Source: Pelosinus sp. UFO1
Lineage (GTDB): Bacteria; Bacillota; Negativicutes; DSM-13327
Reading direction: 5' to 3'
DNA length: 64,000 nt
Assembly: GCF_000725345.1 (NCBI RefSeq)
Contig: NZ_CP008852.1
Location: 4,270,001-4,334,000, forward strand
Of this stretch, positions 1 to 8,512 are shown piece after piece. Position 1 is the first letter of the stretch, and every line of letters begins with the position of its first letter. The notes beneath the pieces were generated by a model. The model did not search any database. It saw only the letters and a list, made by a program, of their open reading frames with translations, and was not told the origin of the DNA. The translations under genes were made by a program, and so were the position numbers.

Positions 1-572
1 TCATTTAAAAGTACGCCATTGGTCGTCAAAGTTAGTTTAAACTTTTTACCAGTTTCCAATTCACGACGGCGAATATAGGTTACAGCATGACGTACAGTAT
101 CCATATTCATCAAAGGTTCGCCACCAAAAAAGTCAATTTCGCTATTAATTCTTGGCCCACTATTTTCAATAATAAATTCCACGGCACGTTCTGCTACTTC
201 TTTACTCATCAAACCCCGGGTATGTCCAAAATCTCCTGTTCCTGCGAAACAATAATTACAGCGTAAATTACAATCATGAGCCACATGCAAACATACAGAT
301 TTAACCAAAGGTTTTTGACTAAAGTGCAAAGGCACTTCTGGCATTTTTGAAAATAACTTATTATCATTCATTAGTTCATGAAGTTCTACTAATACATCTG
401 CCAGATCATCGGCAGCATATTGACCAGAAAATGCGGACATTACAGCCTCATCATTACTACCATCAAACACGTCCATCATATCAAAAACCATTTTATCTAC
501 AACGTGGACAGCCCCACTATTAATATCCAATATAATATATAAACCATTTAAATAAAACTTATGTATATTCAT
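1..572 (-). CDS. scfB: SCIFF peptide maturase, radical SAM (3' end missing)
   Basis: The reading frame starts at the ATG at 572, behind a GGTG ribosome site, and runs off the left edge, so only the first 190 residues are present. An N-terminal part of about 95 residues is followed by the radical SAM cluster motif CNLRCNYC (three Cys binding a 4Fe-4S cluster with S-adenosylmethionine), then FFGGEPLMN, the glycine-rich SAM-binding strand. Known family role: it forms Cys-to-Thr thioether links in the SCIFF peptide. The gene lies directly downstream of the SCIFF peptide gene, which fixes the assignment. The C-terminal SPASM domain expected in the family is outside the window. Confidence 0.9.
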   Translation of the reverse strand, partial: MNIHKFYLNGLYIILDINSGAVHVVDKMVFDMMDVFDGSNDEAVMSAFSGQYAADDLADVLVELHELMNDNKLFSKMPEVPLHFSQKPLVKSVCLHVAHDCNLRCNYCFAGTGDFGHTRGLMSKEVAERAVEFIIENSGPRINSEIDFFGGEPLMNMDTVRHAVTYIRRRELETGKKFKLTLTTNGVLLN

Positions 573-621
573 TTTTTCACCTTTAAACTAATTTATTTGT
601 ACTAAACTACTAAAAAATTTA

Positions 622-703
622 AACCACAAAGACACAGAGGACACAAAGAAACTTTCATTTTTCCCTTTGTGTGTCGCACTAGCGACATTGTGCCTTTGTG
701 GTT
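622..703 (+). repeat. Family A palindromic repeat unit
   Basis: Arms AACCACAAAGACACAGAGG and CCTTTGTGGTT face each other. Near the right arm sits the mini-hairpin GTCGC-acta-GCGAC. The unit lies between the terminator of the SCIFF peptide gene and the start of its maturase. Confidence 0.85.
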
Positions 704-721
704 CATTCATTCTTAAAATCA

Positions 722-748
722 AGCCCTCTGCCAACTGGACAGAGGGCT
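722..748 (-). terminator. Hairpin after the SCIFF peptide gene
   Basis: Stem AGCCCTCTG / CAGAGGGCT just after the peptide stop codon, followed by TGATTTT. It can reduce transcription into the maturase, giving more precursor than enzyme (inference). Confidence 0.75.
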
Positions 749-759
749 GTCTTTACGGT

Positions 760-900
760 CTACTTCTGGCAGACCTGATTGCCAACGGTGCATGATGTCT
801 TGCAGGCCGATTGGCAGGAAGTTTGGCACTCTCCACAGCCACCAGTATGTACAGTTTCTTGTAGAGAAGCTTTATTAACAGTAATAATATGCTTTGCCAT
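760..900 (-). CDS. scfA: SCIFF ribosomal peptide precursor (six Cys in about 45 residues)
   Basis: A 46-residue frame read on the minus strand. The N-terminal leader MAKHIITVNKAS is followed by six cysteines at residues 22, 25, 29, 33, 37 and 44, interleaved with Thr and Ser (GGCGECQTSCQSACKTSCT). This is the SCIFF pattern. It has a strong AAGGAGGG ribosome site, a promoter at 942-970 and its own terminator. The radical SAM maturase is the next gene downstream. In the known family the product is a thioether-linked peptide found nearly universally in Clostridia; its biological role is not settled. Length and Cys count fit the family exactly. Confidence 0.93.
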   Translation of the reverse strand: MAKHIITVNKASLQETVHTGGCGECQTSCQSACKTSCTVGNQVCQK

Positions 901-941
901 GATAATCCCTCCTTGCCCTTATTTTTATTCTTGCTTAACCT

Positions 942-970
942 ATTTTATACGTTTTTCTAATACTAAGCAA
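942..970 (-). promoter_or_regulatory. Promoter of the SCIFF peptide gene
   Basis: On the minus strand TTGCTT, 17 bases, then TAAAAT. It lies about 40 bases upstream of the ATG, with AAGGAGGG in between. Confidence 0.6.
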
Positions 971-1027
971 TAGGTATTAGAAATTGTGTTCAATCGTAAA
1001 ATAGTATCTTATTCGAAAATGAGAAAA

Positions 1028-1056
1028 GGAAACCATCGTTTATTACGATAGTTTCC
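1028..1056 (-). terminator. Terminator of the TRAP transporter genes
   Basis: Stem of 11 pairs (GGAAACYATCG type) downstream of the DctQM stop, followed on the minus strand by TTTTCTCATTTT. Confidence 0.8.
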
Positions 1057-1090
1057 TTTCCTGAGTCAGGAGCTAACCAAACTAGTTAGT

Positions 1091-2932
1091 TCATTTTAGC
1101 ATTCCCATCATGCCAGGCAATATTTGGACAATCCAAGGACAAGCTGTGACTACGGACAAAACGATTAAGTTAGCCAATGCGAATGGCCATACCGCTTTGG
1201 TAACAGCCTCTAGACTAATATTAGTAATTGCTGTTGACACAAATAAGCAAATTCCAATTGGCGGTAAAATCATACCTAAAGCCGAATTGATCGCTACAAT
1301 AATACCAAAATGAATCGGATCAACCCCTGCAGCTAACATTGCTGGTAAGAGGATAGGGACGACCACTAAAATGCACGTTCCTGTTTCTAGTACCGTATGA
1401 ATTAAAATCAGGAAGATATTAACGATTACTAAAATCCAGAAAGGATCATTGGTGATACTAAACAGCATGCCAGCTATTTCTTGAGGTATTTGCTGAGATG
1501 CTAAATACCAAGCTAATAGCATTCCAGCTGAGGCGATAGACATAACTCGTGCCGTATTAACAGCGCCAGTCGTCACGACTTCTGGGATTTTACTAAGTGG
1601 CAATTCCTTATAAAAAACAGTACTCACAAGTAACGCATATACTACCGTCACAGCACCCGCTTCTGTGGCAGTAAATAAGCCCCCTAATATGCCACCTAAA
1701 ATTAAAATAGGCGTAAATAAGGCCCATATTGAATGAATAAACGCTTTACCTAGATTTTTAAATCCTACCCACTTCTCAGCAGGATAGTTATGTCTACGGG
1801 CTATGATTAGACCAGTAATGATAAATGACAGAGCTACTAAAAAGCCAGGTATAAAAGAAGCCATAAATAAATGAGTAATAGAAACATTGGCTACAAAGGC
1901 ATATAACAACATACCCGAACTTGGTGGAAATTGAACACCTAATGATCCAGCAGCAGCCTGCAATGCGGTAACAAAGTTTTTCTCGTAACCCCGTTTAATC
2001 ATACCTGGCATCATGACATTACCAATAGCGGCAGTATCAGATGCCGCCGAGCCAGACATATCGGCAAAGATAACACTGGCAAGTACGTTAGCTGGAATCA
2101 AACCGCCGCGAATCCACCCCACCAAAGAACTGGCAAAGTTTATTAACCGGAGGGCAATACCGCCTTCATGCATAATTGCACCAGCTAACATAAAAAAAGG
2201 AACTGCCATTAATGTAAAGGAGTCTAAGCCAACAAACATACGCTGAGGGACAATTGTCAGAGGAATGTCCCCTGTAGTAGTAAAGGCTACTACAGTTACC
2301 ATCGCTAGAGAAACAAAGATCGGCACACTCATCCCAAAGAACAGTAAAAGTAAGACAATCAATAGCAAATTAATTTGTTCAAATGGCTGACTAGTTATCA
2401 AAGAAAATCCTGCAGCGACTGCCAACATAACACCTATACCTAGTACCGAATTTCCGAGTTTTTCCTGGGACTCTTCAGCTACTAAGTACAATGTGTGAAT
2501 CAGCATAAATAGACCACCGACTGGCAATGCAGCATAAGCCCAAGATATGGTAAAATCCAGAGCTGGCGTTTTATCAGGAATCACTGCTATAGCAAGCCGA
2601 GTACCCTCAACAAGGAAATGATAACAAAAAAGTGCAGCTATACCACGTGTTACTAAAAATAGATAGGGCCTCATTTTTATCGGCAACAGCTTTACACCCA
2701 TAGTAATATTCGGAAGCGAATTGTACCGTAATGCAACAGATGCTCCGAGAAAAGTCGTCCACATAAAAGCATAACGTGCTAATTCCTCGGACCAAGATAA
2801 AGGCATTTTTAACACATAGCGAAAGATGATTTGTAAAAACACTGCCGTTACCATGGTACAGGCTGCTGCAAGTAATAAACCCTTCGCAAAGCCATTGACT
2901 CGATCACTGATGAAACGTAAAAAATTAATCAT
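1091..2932 (-). CDS. dctQM: TRAP transporter fused permease, DctQ-DctM
   Basis: Inner-membrane permease of a tripartite ATP-independent periplasmic transporter, driven by an ion gradient. Residues about 1-160 form the small DctQ-like part with four helices (WSEELARYAFMW is typical). Residues about 180-613 form the large DctM part with many helices and the GSAASDTAAIG and QFPPSSGMLL segments. In many species these are two genes; here they are one 613-residue chain. A longer frame opens at 2947, but the GGAGG site lies inside it and points to the ATG at 2932. The binding protein gene is upstream at 3000-4022. The substrate is probably a small carboxylate (inference). Confidence 0.9.
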   Translation of the reverse strand: MINFLRFISDRVNGFAKGLLLAAACTMVTAVFLQIIFRYVLKMPLSWSEELARYAFMWTTFLGASVALRYNSLPNITMGVKLLPIKMRPYLFLVTRGIAALFCYHFLVEGTRLAIAVIPDKTPALDFTISWAYAALPVGGLFMLIHTLYLVAEESQEKLGNSVLGIGVMLAVAAGFSLITSQPFEQINLLLIVLLLLFFGMSVPIFVSLAMVTVVAFTTTGDIPLTIVPQRMFVGLDSFTLMAVPFFMLAGAIMHEGGIALRLINFASSLVGWIRGGLIPANVLASVIFADMSGSAASDTAAIGNVMMPGMIKRGYEKNFVTALQAAAGSLGVQFPPSSGMLLYAFVANVSITHLFMASFIPGFLVALSFIITGLIIARRHNYPAEKWVGFKNLGKAFIHSIWALFTPILILGGILGGLFTATEAGAVTVVYALLVSTVFYKELPLSKIPEVVTTGAVNTARVMSIASAGMLLAWYLASQQIPQEIAGMLFSITNDPFWILVIVNIFLILIHTVLETGTCILVVVPILLPAMLAAGVDPIHFGIIVAINSALGMILPPIGICLFVSTAITNISLEAVTKAVWPFALANLIVLSVVTACPWIVQILPGMMGMLK

Positions 2933-2999
2933 AGTTTTTTCCTCCATGACTGTTATTATAGTGGCTGGATAAATCCAACCACTATAATAACCTTACCGA

Positions 3000-4022
3000 T
3001 TATTTGCTACGCAATTTCTCTATCTCATCAAATGTATCTTTACCTACTACTTCCTCTAATGACTTCCAAAGAGGTTTAGCTCTTTCAAAGAAAGGCGTCG
3101 TATTCACATCATTAAACTTCATCCCAGCGGCTTTTAGTTTTTCAACAACGTCTTTCTCTGTCTTCTGGAATATTTCACTCTCGTCTTTTTGCGATTCAGC
3201 GGAAACTTCCATCAATACCTTTTGTGCTTCCGGCGAAAGTTTTGCCCAGCTCTTCTGACTTATTAATAATATATTAGGAGCGGCAAAATGATTTGTATAG
3301 GAAAAATAAGGACATACTTCATTCATTTTAAAGGATAGTACCGTGGCAGGATTATTTTCCCAACCATCAAGTATTCCAGATTGTAAAGCATTGTATACAG
3401 CACCTTGATCCATCGGCGTAGCAATACCGCCCATAGCATTAATGCCATCAACCATTGTCTTAGCAGGCATAGTACGAATCTTTAGCCCTTTTAAGTCTTC
3501 CGGAACATTTACTGGTCCCTTTTTAGTTGTTATGCTGCGAAAACCACTCCACTGGTAAGCTAAGCCTTTCAGACCACTTGGTTCAATTTCTTTGAAAAGC
3601 TGTTGTCCGATGGGGCCATTCACAACCTTATACATATGTTCTTCGGATTGGAAAAGATAAGGTAAGCTAAACACCTGCCATCGAGGGGCAAAACTTGTCA
3701 TAAGAGCACTATTGACATTTGCCATATCAACTGTCCCTATTTTCATTCCTTCGACTAAATCACGTTCTTGGCCTAGTGTTCCGTTATTAAATACAGTAAT
3801 TTCAATTTCGCCATTACTCTTTTCCTTAACCTTTTTAGCGTACAAAATGGCAGCTGCCGCAATAGGGTGACTTTCTGGCAACTGAGTCGCTAATTTTAAT
3901 TTGTACTTAGGTCCAGCTGCTGGCTGCTGAGTAGATGTTTTTTGACCACCGCATCCCGCTAGAATCGTTCCTATTAAAAAAACGGCAGCCATGGTAAGCA
4001 TTAGCATCTTTGACTTTTTCAT
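3000..4022 (-). CDS. dctP: TRAP transporter substrate-binding lipoprotein, DctP family
   Basis: Captures the substrate outside the inner membrane and delivers it to the DctQM permease. A lipoprotein signal peptide ends in the lipobox LAGC at about residue 24, followed by a Gly/Gln/Thr linker. Conserved DctP features include TQLPESHPIAAAA near the start, GTVDMANVNSA, and WSGFRSITTKKGPVNVPEDL with LKGLKIRTM, which holds the Arg that binds the carboxylate. The length of about 340 is usual. Two adjacent ATG codons exist at 4025 and 4022; the GGGGGAG site fits the second better. It is the first gene of the transporter pair. Confidence 0.92.
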   Translation of the reverse strand: MKKSKMLMLTMAAVFLIGTILAGCGGQKTSTQQPAAGPKYKLKLATQLPESHPIAAAAILYAKKVKEKSNGEIEITVFNNGTLGQERDLVEGMKIGTVDMANVNSALMTSFAPRWQVFSLPYLFQSEEHMYKVVNGPIGQQLFKEIEPSGLKGLAYQWSGFRSITTKKGPVNVPEDLKGLKIRTMPAKTMVDGINAMGGIATPMDQGAVYNALQSGILDGWENNPATVLSFKMNEVCPYFSYTNHFAAPNILLISQKSWAKLSPEAQKVLMEVSAESQKDESEIFQKTEKDVVEKLKAAGMKFNDVNTTPFFERAKPLWKSLEEVVGKDTFDEIEKLRSK

Positions 4023-4267
4023 CATTACTCCCCCTATATTTGAGTACGCAAAAGCTCTTTTACTATCGGTCCTTCTTTTGTTAATGACAAGATATACTTT
4101 AATCCTTACCTTTACTTACTATTTCCACCTAACCTACGTCAACTGATTACCCGTTTAGAAAAGCCCCCCTTTCAACCCACCATGTGGACTTTAATTCTAT
4201 CATATGATATGTACATACGCCCTTTAGGATTAAAAACCCTGCTAAGTTTTCTGAATTTAATGATTTT

Positions 4268-4282
4268 TTCCACAATGCGGAA
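4268..4282. promoter_or_regulatory. Candidate operator, IclR-like palindrome
   Basis: TTCCACAATGCGGAA is a near-perfect palindrome of the TTCCRCaaTGYGGAA kind seen at some IclR-family sites (from memory). It lies about 245 bases upstream of dctP and may control the transporter. No regulator gene is in the window. Confidence 0.3.
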
Positions 4283-4319
4283 TACTTTTTCACATCCAAG
4301 GCTGAGTACGCGCAAAGAA

Positions 4320-4350
4320 GATGAGTCAAGGACCCCGTCCTTGACTCATC
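4320..4350 (-). terminator. Terminator of pta
   Basis: Perfect 14-bp stem GATGAGTCAAGGAC / GTCCTTGACTCATC with a three-base loop. T-rich on both sides, so it may act in both directions. Confidence 0.85.
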
Positions 4351-4365
4351 TTTTTGGCCTATCCC

Positions 4366-5364
4366 TTATGAATGCTCTGCTTGCGCTTGCACCGCTGTCA
4401 TCGCAATTACGCCAATAATATCTTCCGCCTTGCAACCTCTTGATAAATCATTAATAGGCTTTGCTAACCCCTGAGTAATCGGCCCGTAGGCTTGCGCTTT
4501 TGCTAGCCGTTCCGTAAGCTTATAGCCAATATTTCCTGCATTTAAATCTGGAAATATCAGTACATTTGCTTGCCCTGCTACAGCACTATTAGGAGCTTTC
4601 AGTTTAGCAGTACTTGCCACCAAAGCCGCATCTACTTGCATTTCTCCATCAATCAACAAATCCGGTGCCTTTTGTTTTGCCAAAGCAGTTGCTTGTACTA
4701 CTTTTTGTGTGAGCTCACTATTCGCACTTCCGTAAGTGGAATAAGAAAGCATGGCAACAATTGGTGTAATACCCAGTAAACCTTTCATCGTGTGAGCCGA
4801 CGAAATGGCAATCTCTGAAAGTTGATCTGCATTTGGATTTTCGTTTAAGCCACAATCAGAGAATAAAAATACGCCGTCTTGTCCATATTCGCAATCAGGA
4901 ATCACCATAATGAAAAAGGATGATACCAAACTAGTACCCGGTGCTGTTTTAATAATTTGCAGCGCTGGTCTTAAGGTATCTGCTGTTGAATGAATCGCTC
5001 CAGAAACCAGCCCATCAGCATCATTCTGTTTTATCATCATGTTGCCAAAATACACTGGATCTTTCATTAGCTCACGTGCTTGGTCTTTTGTAACCCCTTT
5101 TGCTTTTCTCAATTCATAAAATCTTTCAATATATTCTTCCTTCTTTTCTGCTGTAACAACATCTACAATTAGCACTTGGGATAAGTCAATTTCCCCAGCA
5201 GTTTTTAAAATGTCTACTTTATTACCAACTAATATAATCTCGGCAAGTCCTTCTTTCGCTGCCGCACTAGCTGCTGTCAAAACTCGCAGGTCAGTCCCTT
5301 CAGGTAGAACTATTCTCTTTTTACTAGCTCTTGCTTTTTTCTTCATGTCATCAAGAAAACTCAT
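4366..5364 (-). CDS. pta: Phosphate acetyltransferase
   Basis: Converts acetyl-CoA and phosphate to acetyl phosphate, the first step of acetate and ATP formation in fermentation. The 332-residue length, the start MSFLDDMKKKARASKKRIVL followed by PEGTD, the block VSGAIHSTADTLRPALQIIK and the C-terminal block NVLIFPDLNAGNIGYKLTER with QGLAKPINDLSRGC are typical of Pta rather than of phosphate butyryltransferase. Terminators at both sides suggest a single-gene unit. The acetate kinase gene is not in the window. Confidence 0.95.
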   Translation of the reverse strand: MSFLDDMKKKARASKKRIVLPEGTDLRVLTAASAAAKEGLAEIILVGNKVDILKTAGEIDLSQVLIVDVVTAEKKEEYIERFYELRKAKGVTKDQARELMKDPVYFGNMMIKQNDADGLVSGAIHSTADTLRPALQIIKTAPGTSLVSSFFIMVIPDCEYGQDGVFLFSDCGLNENPNADQLSEIAISSAHTMKGLLGITPIVAMLSYSTYGSANSELTQKVVQATALAKQKAPDLLIDGEMQVDAALVASTAKLKAPNSAVAGQANVLIFPDLNAGNIGYKLTERLAKAQAYGPITQGLAKPINDLSRGCKAEDIIGVIAMTAVQAQAEHS

Positions 5365-5478
5365 CCTCTAACCTCTCCTCGCTTTTTCATTCCATAAGCT
5401 AGGGTCAACTGCTATTTTACCTTGGCATAATTACCCATGTTTTCCCTTTTTCTTCTAGAATATCTTAAACGAAAAGAA

Positions 5479-5502
5479 GAGTCAAGGAACCGCCCTTGAC
5501 TC
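5479..5502 (-). terminator. Terminator of the secreted-protein gene
   Basis: Stem GAGTCAAGG / CCTTGACTC just after the stop at 5512, followed on the minus strand by TTCTTTTCG. Its stem shares GAGTCAAGGA with the pta terminator 1.1 kb away. Confidence 0.75.
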
Positions 5503-5511
5503 TAGTCTTCT

Positions 5512-6582
5512 TTATTTTGCTGGAGCAATAATTAATTTTATCGGTAGATTGGAAGCGCCTGGTGGGCTAAAGGTCAACCATACTGCTTTTCCCGTTTCGT
5601 AGGTGCCAAGAAAAGCACTCTCACTGATTTTTTTAGAACCGAAAGACATAACATCAGCAGGTGTCGGTATGGAGTGTTCATCTTGATGGCGATACTCTAA
5701 ACCTAACCACCCTGCATATTCTCCACCCCGTGGATTTAAGTAATAAGATGCTTTTCCACCTGACATGGAGGGCAAGAATACCTTATAGACAATACCGTAA
5801 TTGCCATAATTTAAAGTAGACGTGCCATCTGTAGCATCAATCCCTGTGACATAAGGGTCAATGTGATTATCTGCTAAGGTAAGAGCAACTGCTCCGCTTT
5901 GTTTGCTATCGTAGACTTCTTTTCCTACAACTAAACGATCTTTGCCTTCAAATGTTCCACGTAATCGGTACTGATCTGCTGGCAACACTTTTGCTGTTTC
6001 AGCAAACTTCTGAATATCCGCCTCCACAGGCATCATCATTACTTTTACAGTAATGGGTCGATCTGTCTTGAAATCGTACATGCCGTTTACAAGCATATTA
6101 GGTTCTACAATACTTGTATCAAGAAAGGAAATTAAACTTCTGGAGCCCTTTTCAGGAACTTCCAACAGATATAAGTTCTCATCCTGCAAATAATCTTTTT
6201 GTACCTTTTTACCAACCTCTAGATAATCCAAACTTGGCCCACCTAATCCAAACTTTGTTACAGTAACATGGGCCGGTTGCACCTCATCAGCATTTTCTAA
6301 CAAAACAATAATTTTTTTGTTTACTTGTGTGCCATTTACGTGGTGAAAAAATAAGCGAATATCACCATCTACAGTATCCTGATACATAATTCCATCATCA
6401 GGCACTGTCTCTGGGCTATCTGATAATAATAGTTTACCGCCATAAGGCGATACAGTTGTTGACCATTCTGGTAATTTTAAACCATCCAATTTCACCGTAG
6501 AATATACAGTAGATGCCAGTGCTGTACTATGTAACATTACGGGCATGATAAGCGCTAATACGCCAGTTTTAAACCAATTCAT
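5512..6582 (-). CDS. Secreted protein of unknown function
   Basis: I do not recognise this 356-residue protein. It starts MNWFKTGVLALIMPVM, a signal peptide probably cleaved after ALA near residue 24. The rest is soluble and rich in beta-type segments, with no Cys pattern, no transmembrane helix and no repeats visible. GGRGEYAGWLGLEYRH-like and TGKAVWLTFSPPGASNLPIKL segments near the C-terminus suggest a beta-sandwich surface or periplasmic protein. It has a GGGGG ribosome site and stands alone between the nrfA and its own terminators. An exported role is supported; anything more would be a guess. Confidence 0.75.
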   Translation of the reverse strand: MNWFKTGVLALIMPVMLHSTALASTVYSTVKLDGLKLPEWSTTVSPYGGKLLLSDSPETVPDDGIMYQDTVDGDIRLFFHHVNGTQVNKKIIVLLENADEVQPAHVTVTKFGLGGPSLDYLEVGKKVQKDYLQDENLYLLEVPEKGSRSLISFLDTSIVEPNMLVNGMYDFKTDRPITVKVMMMPVEADIQKFAETAKVLPADQYRLRGTFEGKDRLVVGKEVYDSKQSGAVALTLADNHIDPYVTGIDATDGTSTLNYGNYGIVYKVFLPSMSGGKASYYLNPRGGEYAGWLGLEYRHQDEHSIPTPADVMSFGSKKISESAFLGTYETGKAVWLTFSPPGASNLPIKLIIAPAK

Positions 6583-6647
6583 TATGCTACCCCCTTTTTG
6601 GACATAGCATCATTATACCAACACCTGTATAGTATGTAAAATGACAA

Positions 6648-6700
6648 AATAAGACCCATTTGGCAGTTATTTGTAAACAACTATACCAAAAGGGTCTTAT
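6648..6700 (-). terminator. Terminator of the nrf operon
   Basis: AATAAGACCC pairs with GGGTCTTAT around an inner AGTTGTTTACAAATAACT hairpin. TTTTGTCATTTT follows on the minus strand. Confidence 0.8.
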
Positions 6701-6707
6701 CTGTATT

Positions 6708-7988
6708 TTACAGTTGATTACCAACTGCTCGATTTGCCGCATCAATGGCTTGATGAGATAGATCAATAGACTGGCCTAAGGTGTGTAATTCCTGCACTGA
6801 ATTATGAAAGCCCATACTATTTGCAGCTGCGACATAATCCCAGTACCACTGCGCCTTACGTAATAATTCCCGAGCATTACCAAGTTCTGCTTGATTGGCA
6901 TTCGGGTTATTCCCAGCTTTTGCTATGGTTTCATGAGCCTTTGCTACGTTCATGCCCGCTGTATGTTGCAATTGCCAAACATTATCCTGCTCTGCCTTCA
7001 CTTGATTGTAGAGTTGATCCATTCCCTCTTTATGACAAGGCATACAGGAAGCATCCAAGTTTTTCAAAGGACTTGTCATCCAATGGGAACTATACTTTTT
7101 TCCTTGCGCGCGAATATAGGGCATATGACAGTCGGCGCAAGATACTCCAAATTTACCATGAACACCATTCTGCCATTCCTCAAAGTCAGGGTGCTGTGCT
7201 TTTAACACAGGAGTTTTAGAATCAGGGTGAATGAAGTCTTGGGCAAATCCATTGGGTTTTGTTTCATAATACTGATACATTTCTTGTGGTGTTACACCTT
7301 TGTCCCAAGGAAACACAACCCTTGTTGTTCCAGGTTCAAAATAGTATTCTGCATGACACTGTCCGCAAACATAGCTACGCATTTCTTCCCGGCTGGCTTT
7401 TGTTACATCGACTCCTTTTCGCCCCATCGCTTCAATAAAGGCAGGATTTATAACCCTAAGGTTCATTGTCTCTGGATCGTGGCAATTAGCGCAGCTTACA
7501 GGATGTTTGGATTTTTCAATGAGCTCCGACAGTGGCTGGTTAGCAAAACCCCAACCCGATTGTTTGTAGAACTCTTCTATATAGGGTGTTTTACAAGTAA
7601 TACAGGCACCTTTACTAGTCGGACCGATTCGTTTCGATTCTCTAAGGTCATCTAAAGCATATAAATGTCCTCGTTCTTCTGTATAATCTTTACTAAAAGG
7701 ATTGCCCTTAAAATTAACATATATTTCAGGTTGCATCTCAGCTTTCTGCAGTTTTACGCTACCCCCATACCCTGTTGGTGATGGTGCTTGTTCTAGATTT
7801 TTTTGATAACTTGCATATTCAAGGGGATATGCTTTGCCCCACACTGCTGGATCATACTCCCCAGCTGCTATTGGAGATAATTTAATTGTAGAAGACGGTT
7901 TTAGGGCCCAAACGCGCACTACTACAAAACCAAAAAAAAGCACCATCATACCTAAAAACACTGCCAAAAATTTCTGCGCTCTACTCAA
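6708..7988 (-). CDS. nrfA: Ammonia-forming cytochrome c nitrite reductase
   Basis: Reduces nitrite to ammonium with six electrons outside the inner membrane. Five haem sites are visible in order: CITCK (the active-site haem, with Lys as ligand), CANCH, CGQCH, CADCH and CMPCH. The catalytic surroundings EYYFEPG, QHPDFE and SHWMTS are also present. The N-terminus is an uncleaved-type signal anchor. A longer frame reaches 8030, but AGGAGG lies 8 bases before a TTG at 7988, so that start is preferred; it overlaps the nrfH stop by 8 bases and suggests coupled translation. It is the last gene of resB-ccsB-nrfH-nrfA. Confidence 0.95.
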   Translation of the reverse strand: MSRAQKFLAVFLGMMVLFFGFVVVRVWALKPSSTIKLSPIAAGEYDPAVWGKAYPLEYASYQKNLEQAPSPTGYGGSVKLQKAEMQPEIYVNFKGNPFSKDYTEERGHLYALDDLRESKRIGPTSKGACITCKTPYIEEFYKQSGWGFANQPLSELIEKSKHPVSCANCHDPETMNLRVINPAFIEAMGRKGVDVTKASREEMRSYVCGQCHAEYYFEPGTTRVVFPWDKGVTPQEMYQYYETKPNGFAQDFIHPDSKTPVLKAQHPDFEEWQNGVHGKFGVSCADCHMPYIRAQGKKYSSHWMTSPLKNLDASCMPCHKEGMDQLYNQVKAEQDNVWQLQHTAGMNVAKAHETIAKAGNNPNANQAELGNARELLRKAQWYWDYVAAANSMGFHNSVQELHTLGQSIDLSHQAIDAANRAVGNQL

Positions 7989-8454
7989 CCTTAACCCCTC
8001 CTGGAACCATTTTTTGCCCGTGAGCGACACCTCTATGACACGTTATGCAATTTAGTTTCCCCTTTGCTAAATGGGTGTTTTCCACTACGGAGGCATGACA
8101 ACGTAAGCAGTTCCCATTAGCAATTTCTTTACCCCTTGATGTGAAATATAGGGTATCAGGATAATCTCGTAAAAATTCATGGTAAACATCCCGCATACCG
8201 TTTTCTCCCTTAACGTACATGGTTTCAACAATATTATCATGAGGAACATGGCAATCACTACAGGTAAATTGTTTATGATTGGATACCTGCCAGGTGTAAT
8301 ATACATGCTCCATAGAGTGGCAGCTACCACAAAAATCGGGACCGCTGGAATATACAAAACTGGCCCCGGATAATAACATCCCCACTACAGCGACAATAAC
8401 GCCTAACAAAATTAATTTAAGTGAACTACGGGATAACAACTCTCCTAAATCCAA
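7981..8454 (-). CDS. nrfH: Cytochrome c nitrite reductase small subunit, membrane tetrahaem quinol oxidase
   Basis: Takes electrons from menaquinol and passes them to NrfA. One transmembrane helix (residues about 12-33) precedes four CxxCH haem sites: CGSCH, CSDCH, CLRCH and CITCH. At 157 residues it fits the NapC/NirT-NrfH family. The start appears to be TTG at 8454 behind GGGGTGGGATGA. The stop lies inside the start region of nrfA. The pair forms the NrfHA complex. Confidence 0.95.
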   Translation of the reverse strand: MDLGELLSRSSLKLILLGVIVAVVGMLLSGASFVYSSGPDFCGSCHSMEHVYYTWQVSNHKQFTCSDCHVPHDNIVETMYVKGENGMRDVYHEFLRDYPDTLYFTSRGKEIANGNCLRCHASVVENTHLAKGKLNCITCHRGVAHGQKMVPGGVKVE

Positions 8455-8512
8455 TCATCCCACCCCTTTCAATACCTCCAGTAAAGATTTGCAGCACGAT
8501 GTTGTCCGTATT

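Larger units (their letters stand above)
4023..4365. other. Intergenic region between pta and dctP
   Basis: 340 bases without a convincing gene. It holds the pta terminator at 4320-4350 and the palindrome at 4268-4282. A 60-codon frame on the minus strand (4147-4329) lacks a family resemblance and was not accepted. Confidence 0.6.

Noticed and set aside
4147-4329. 60-codon minus-strand frame upstream of dctP
   Set aside because: No ribosome site, no family likeness, overlaps the palindrome and lies next to a terminator.
7227-7655. 142-codon plus-strand frame opposite nrfA
   Set aside because: It lies wholly inside nrfA, whose haem motifs prove the minus-strand frame.
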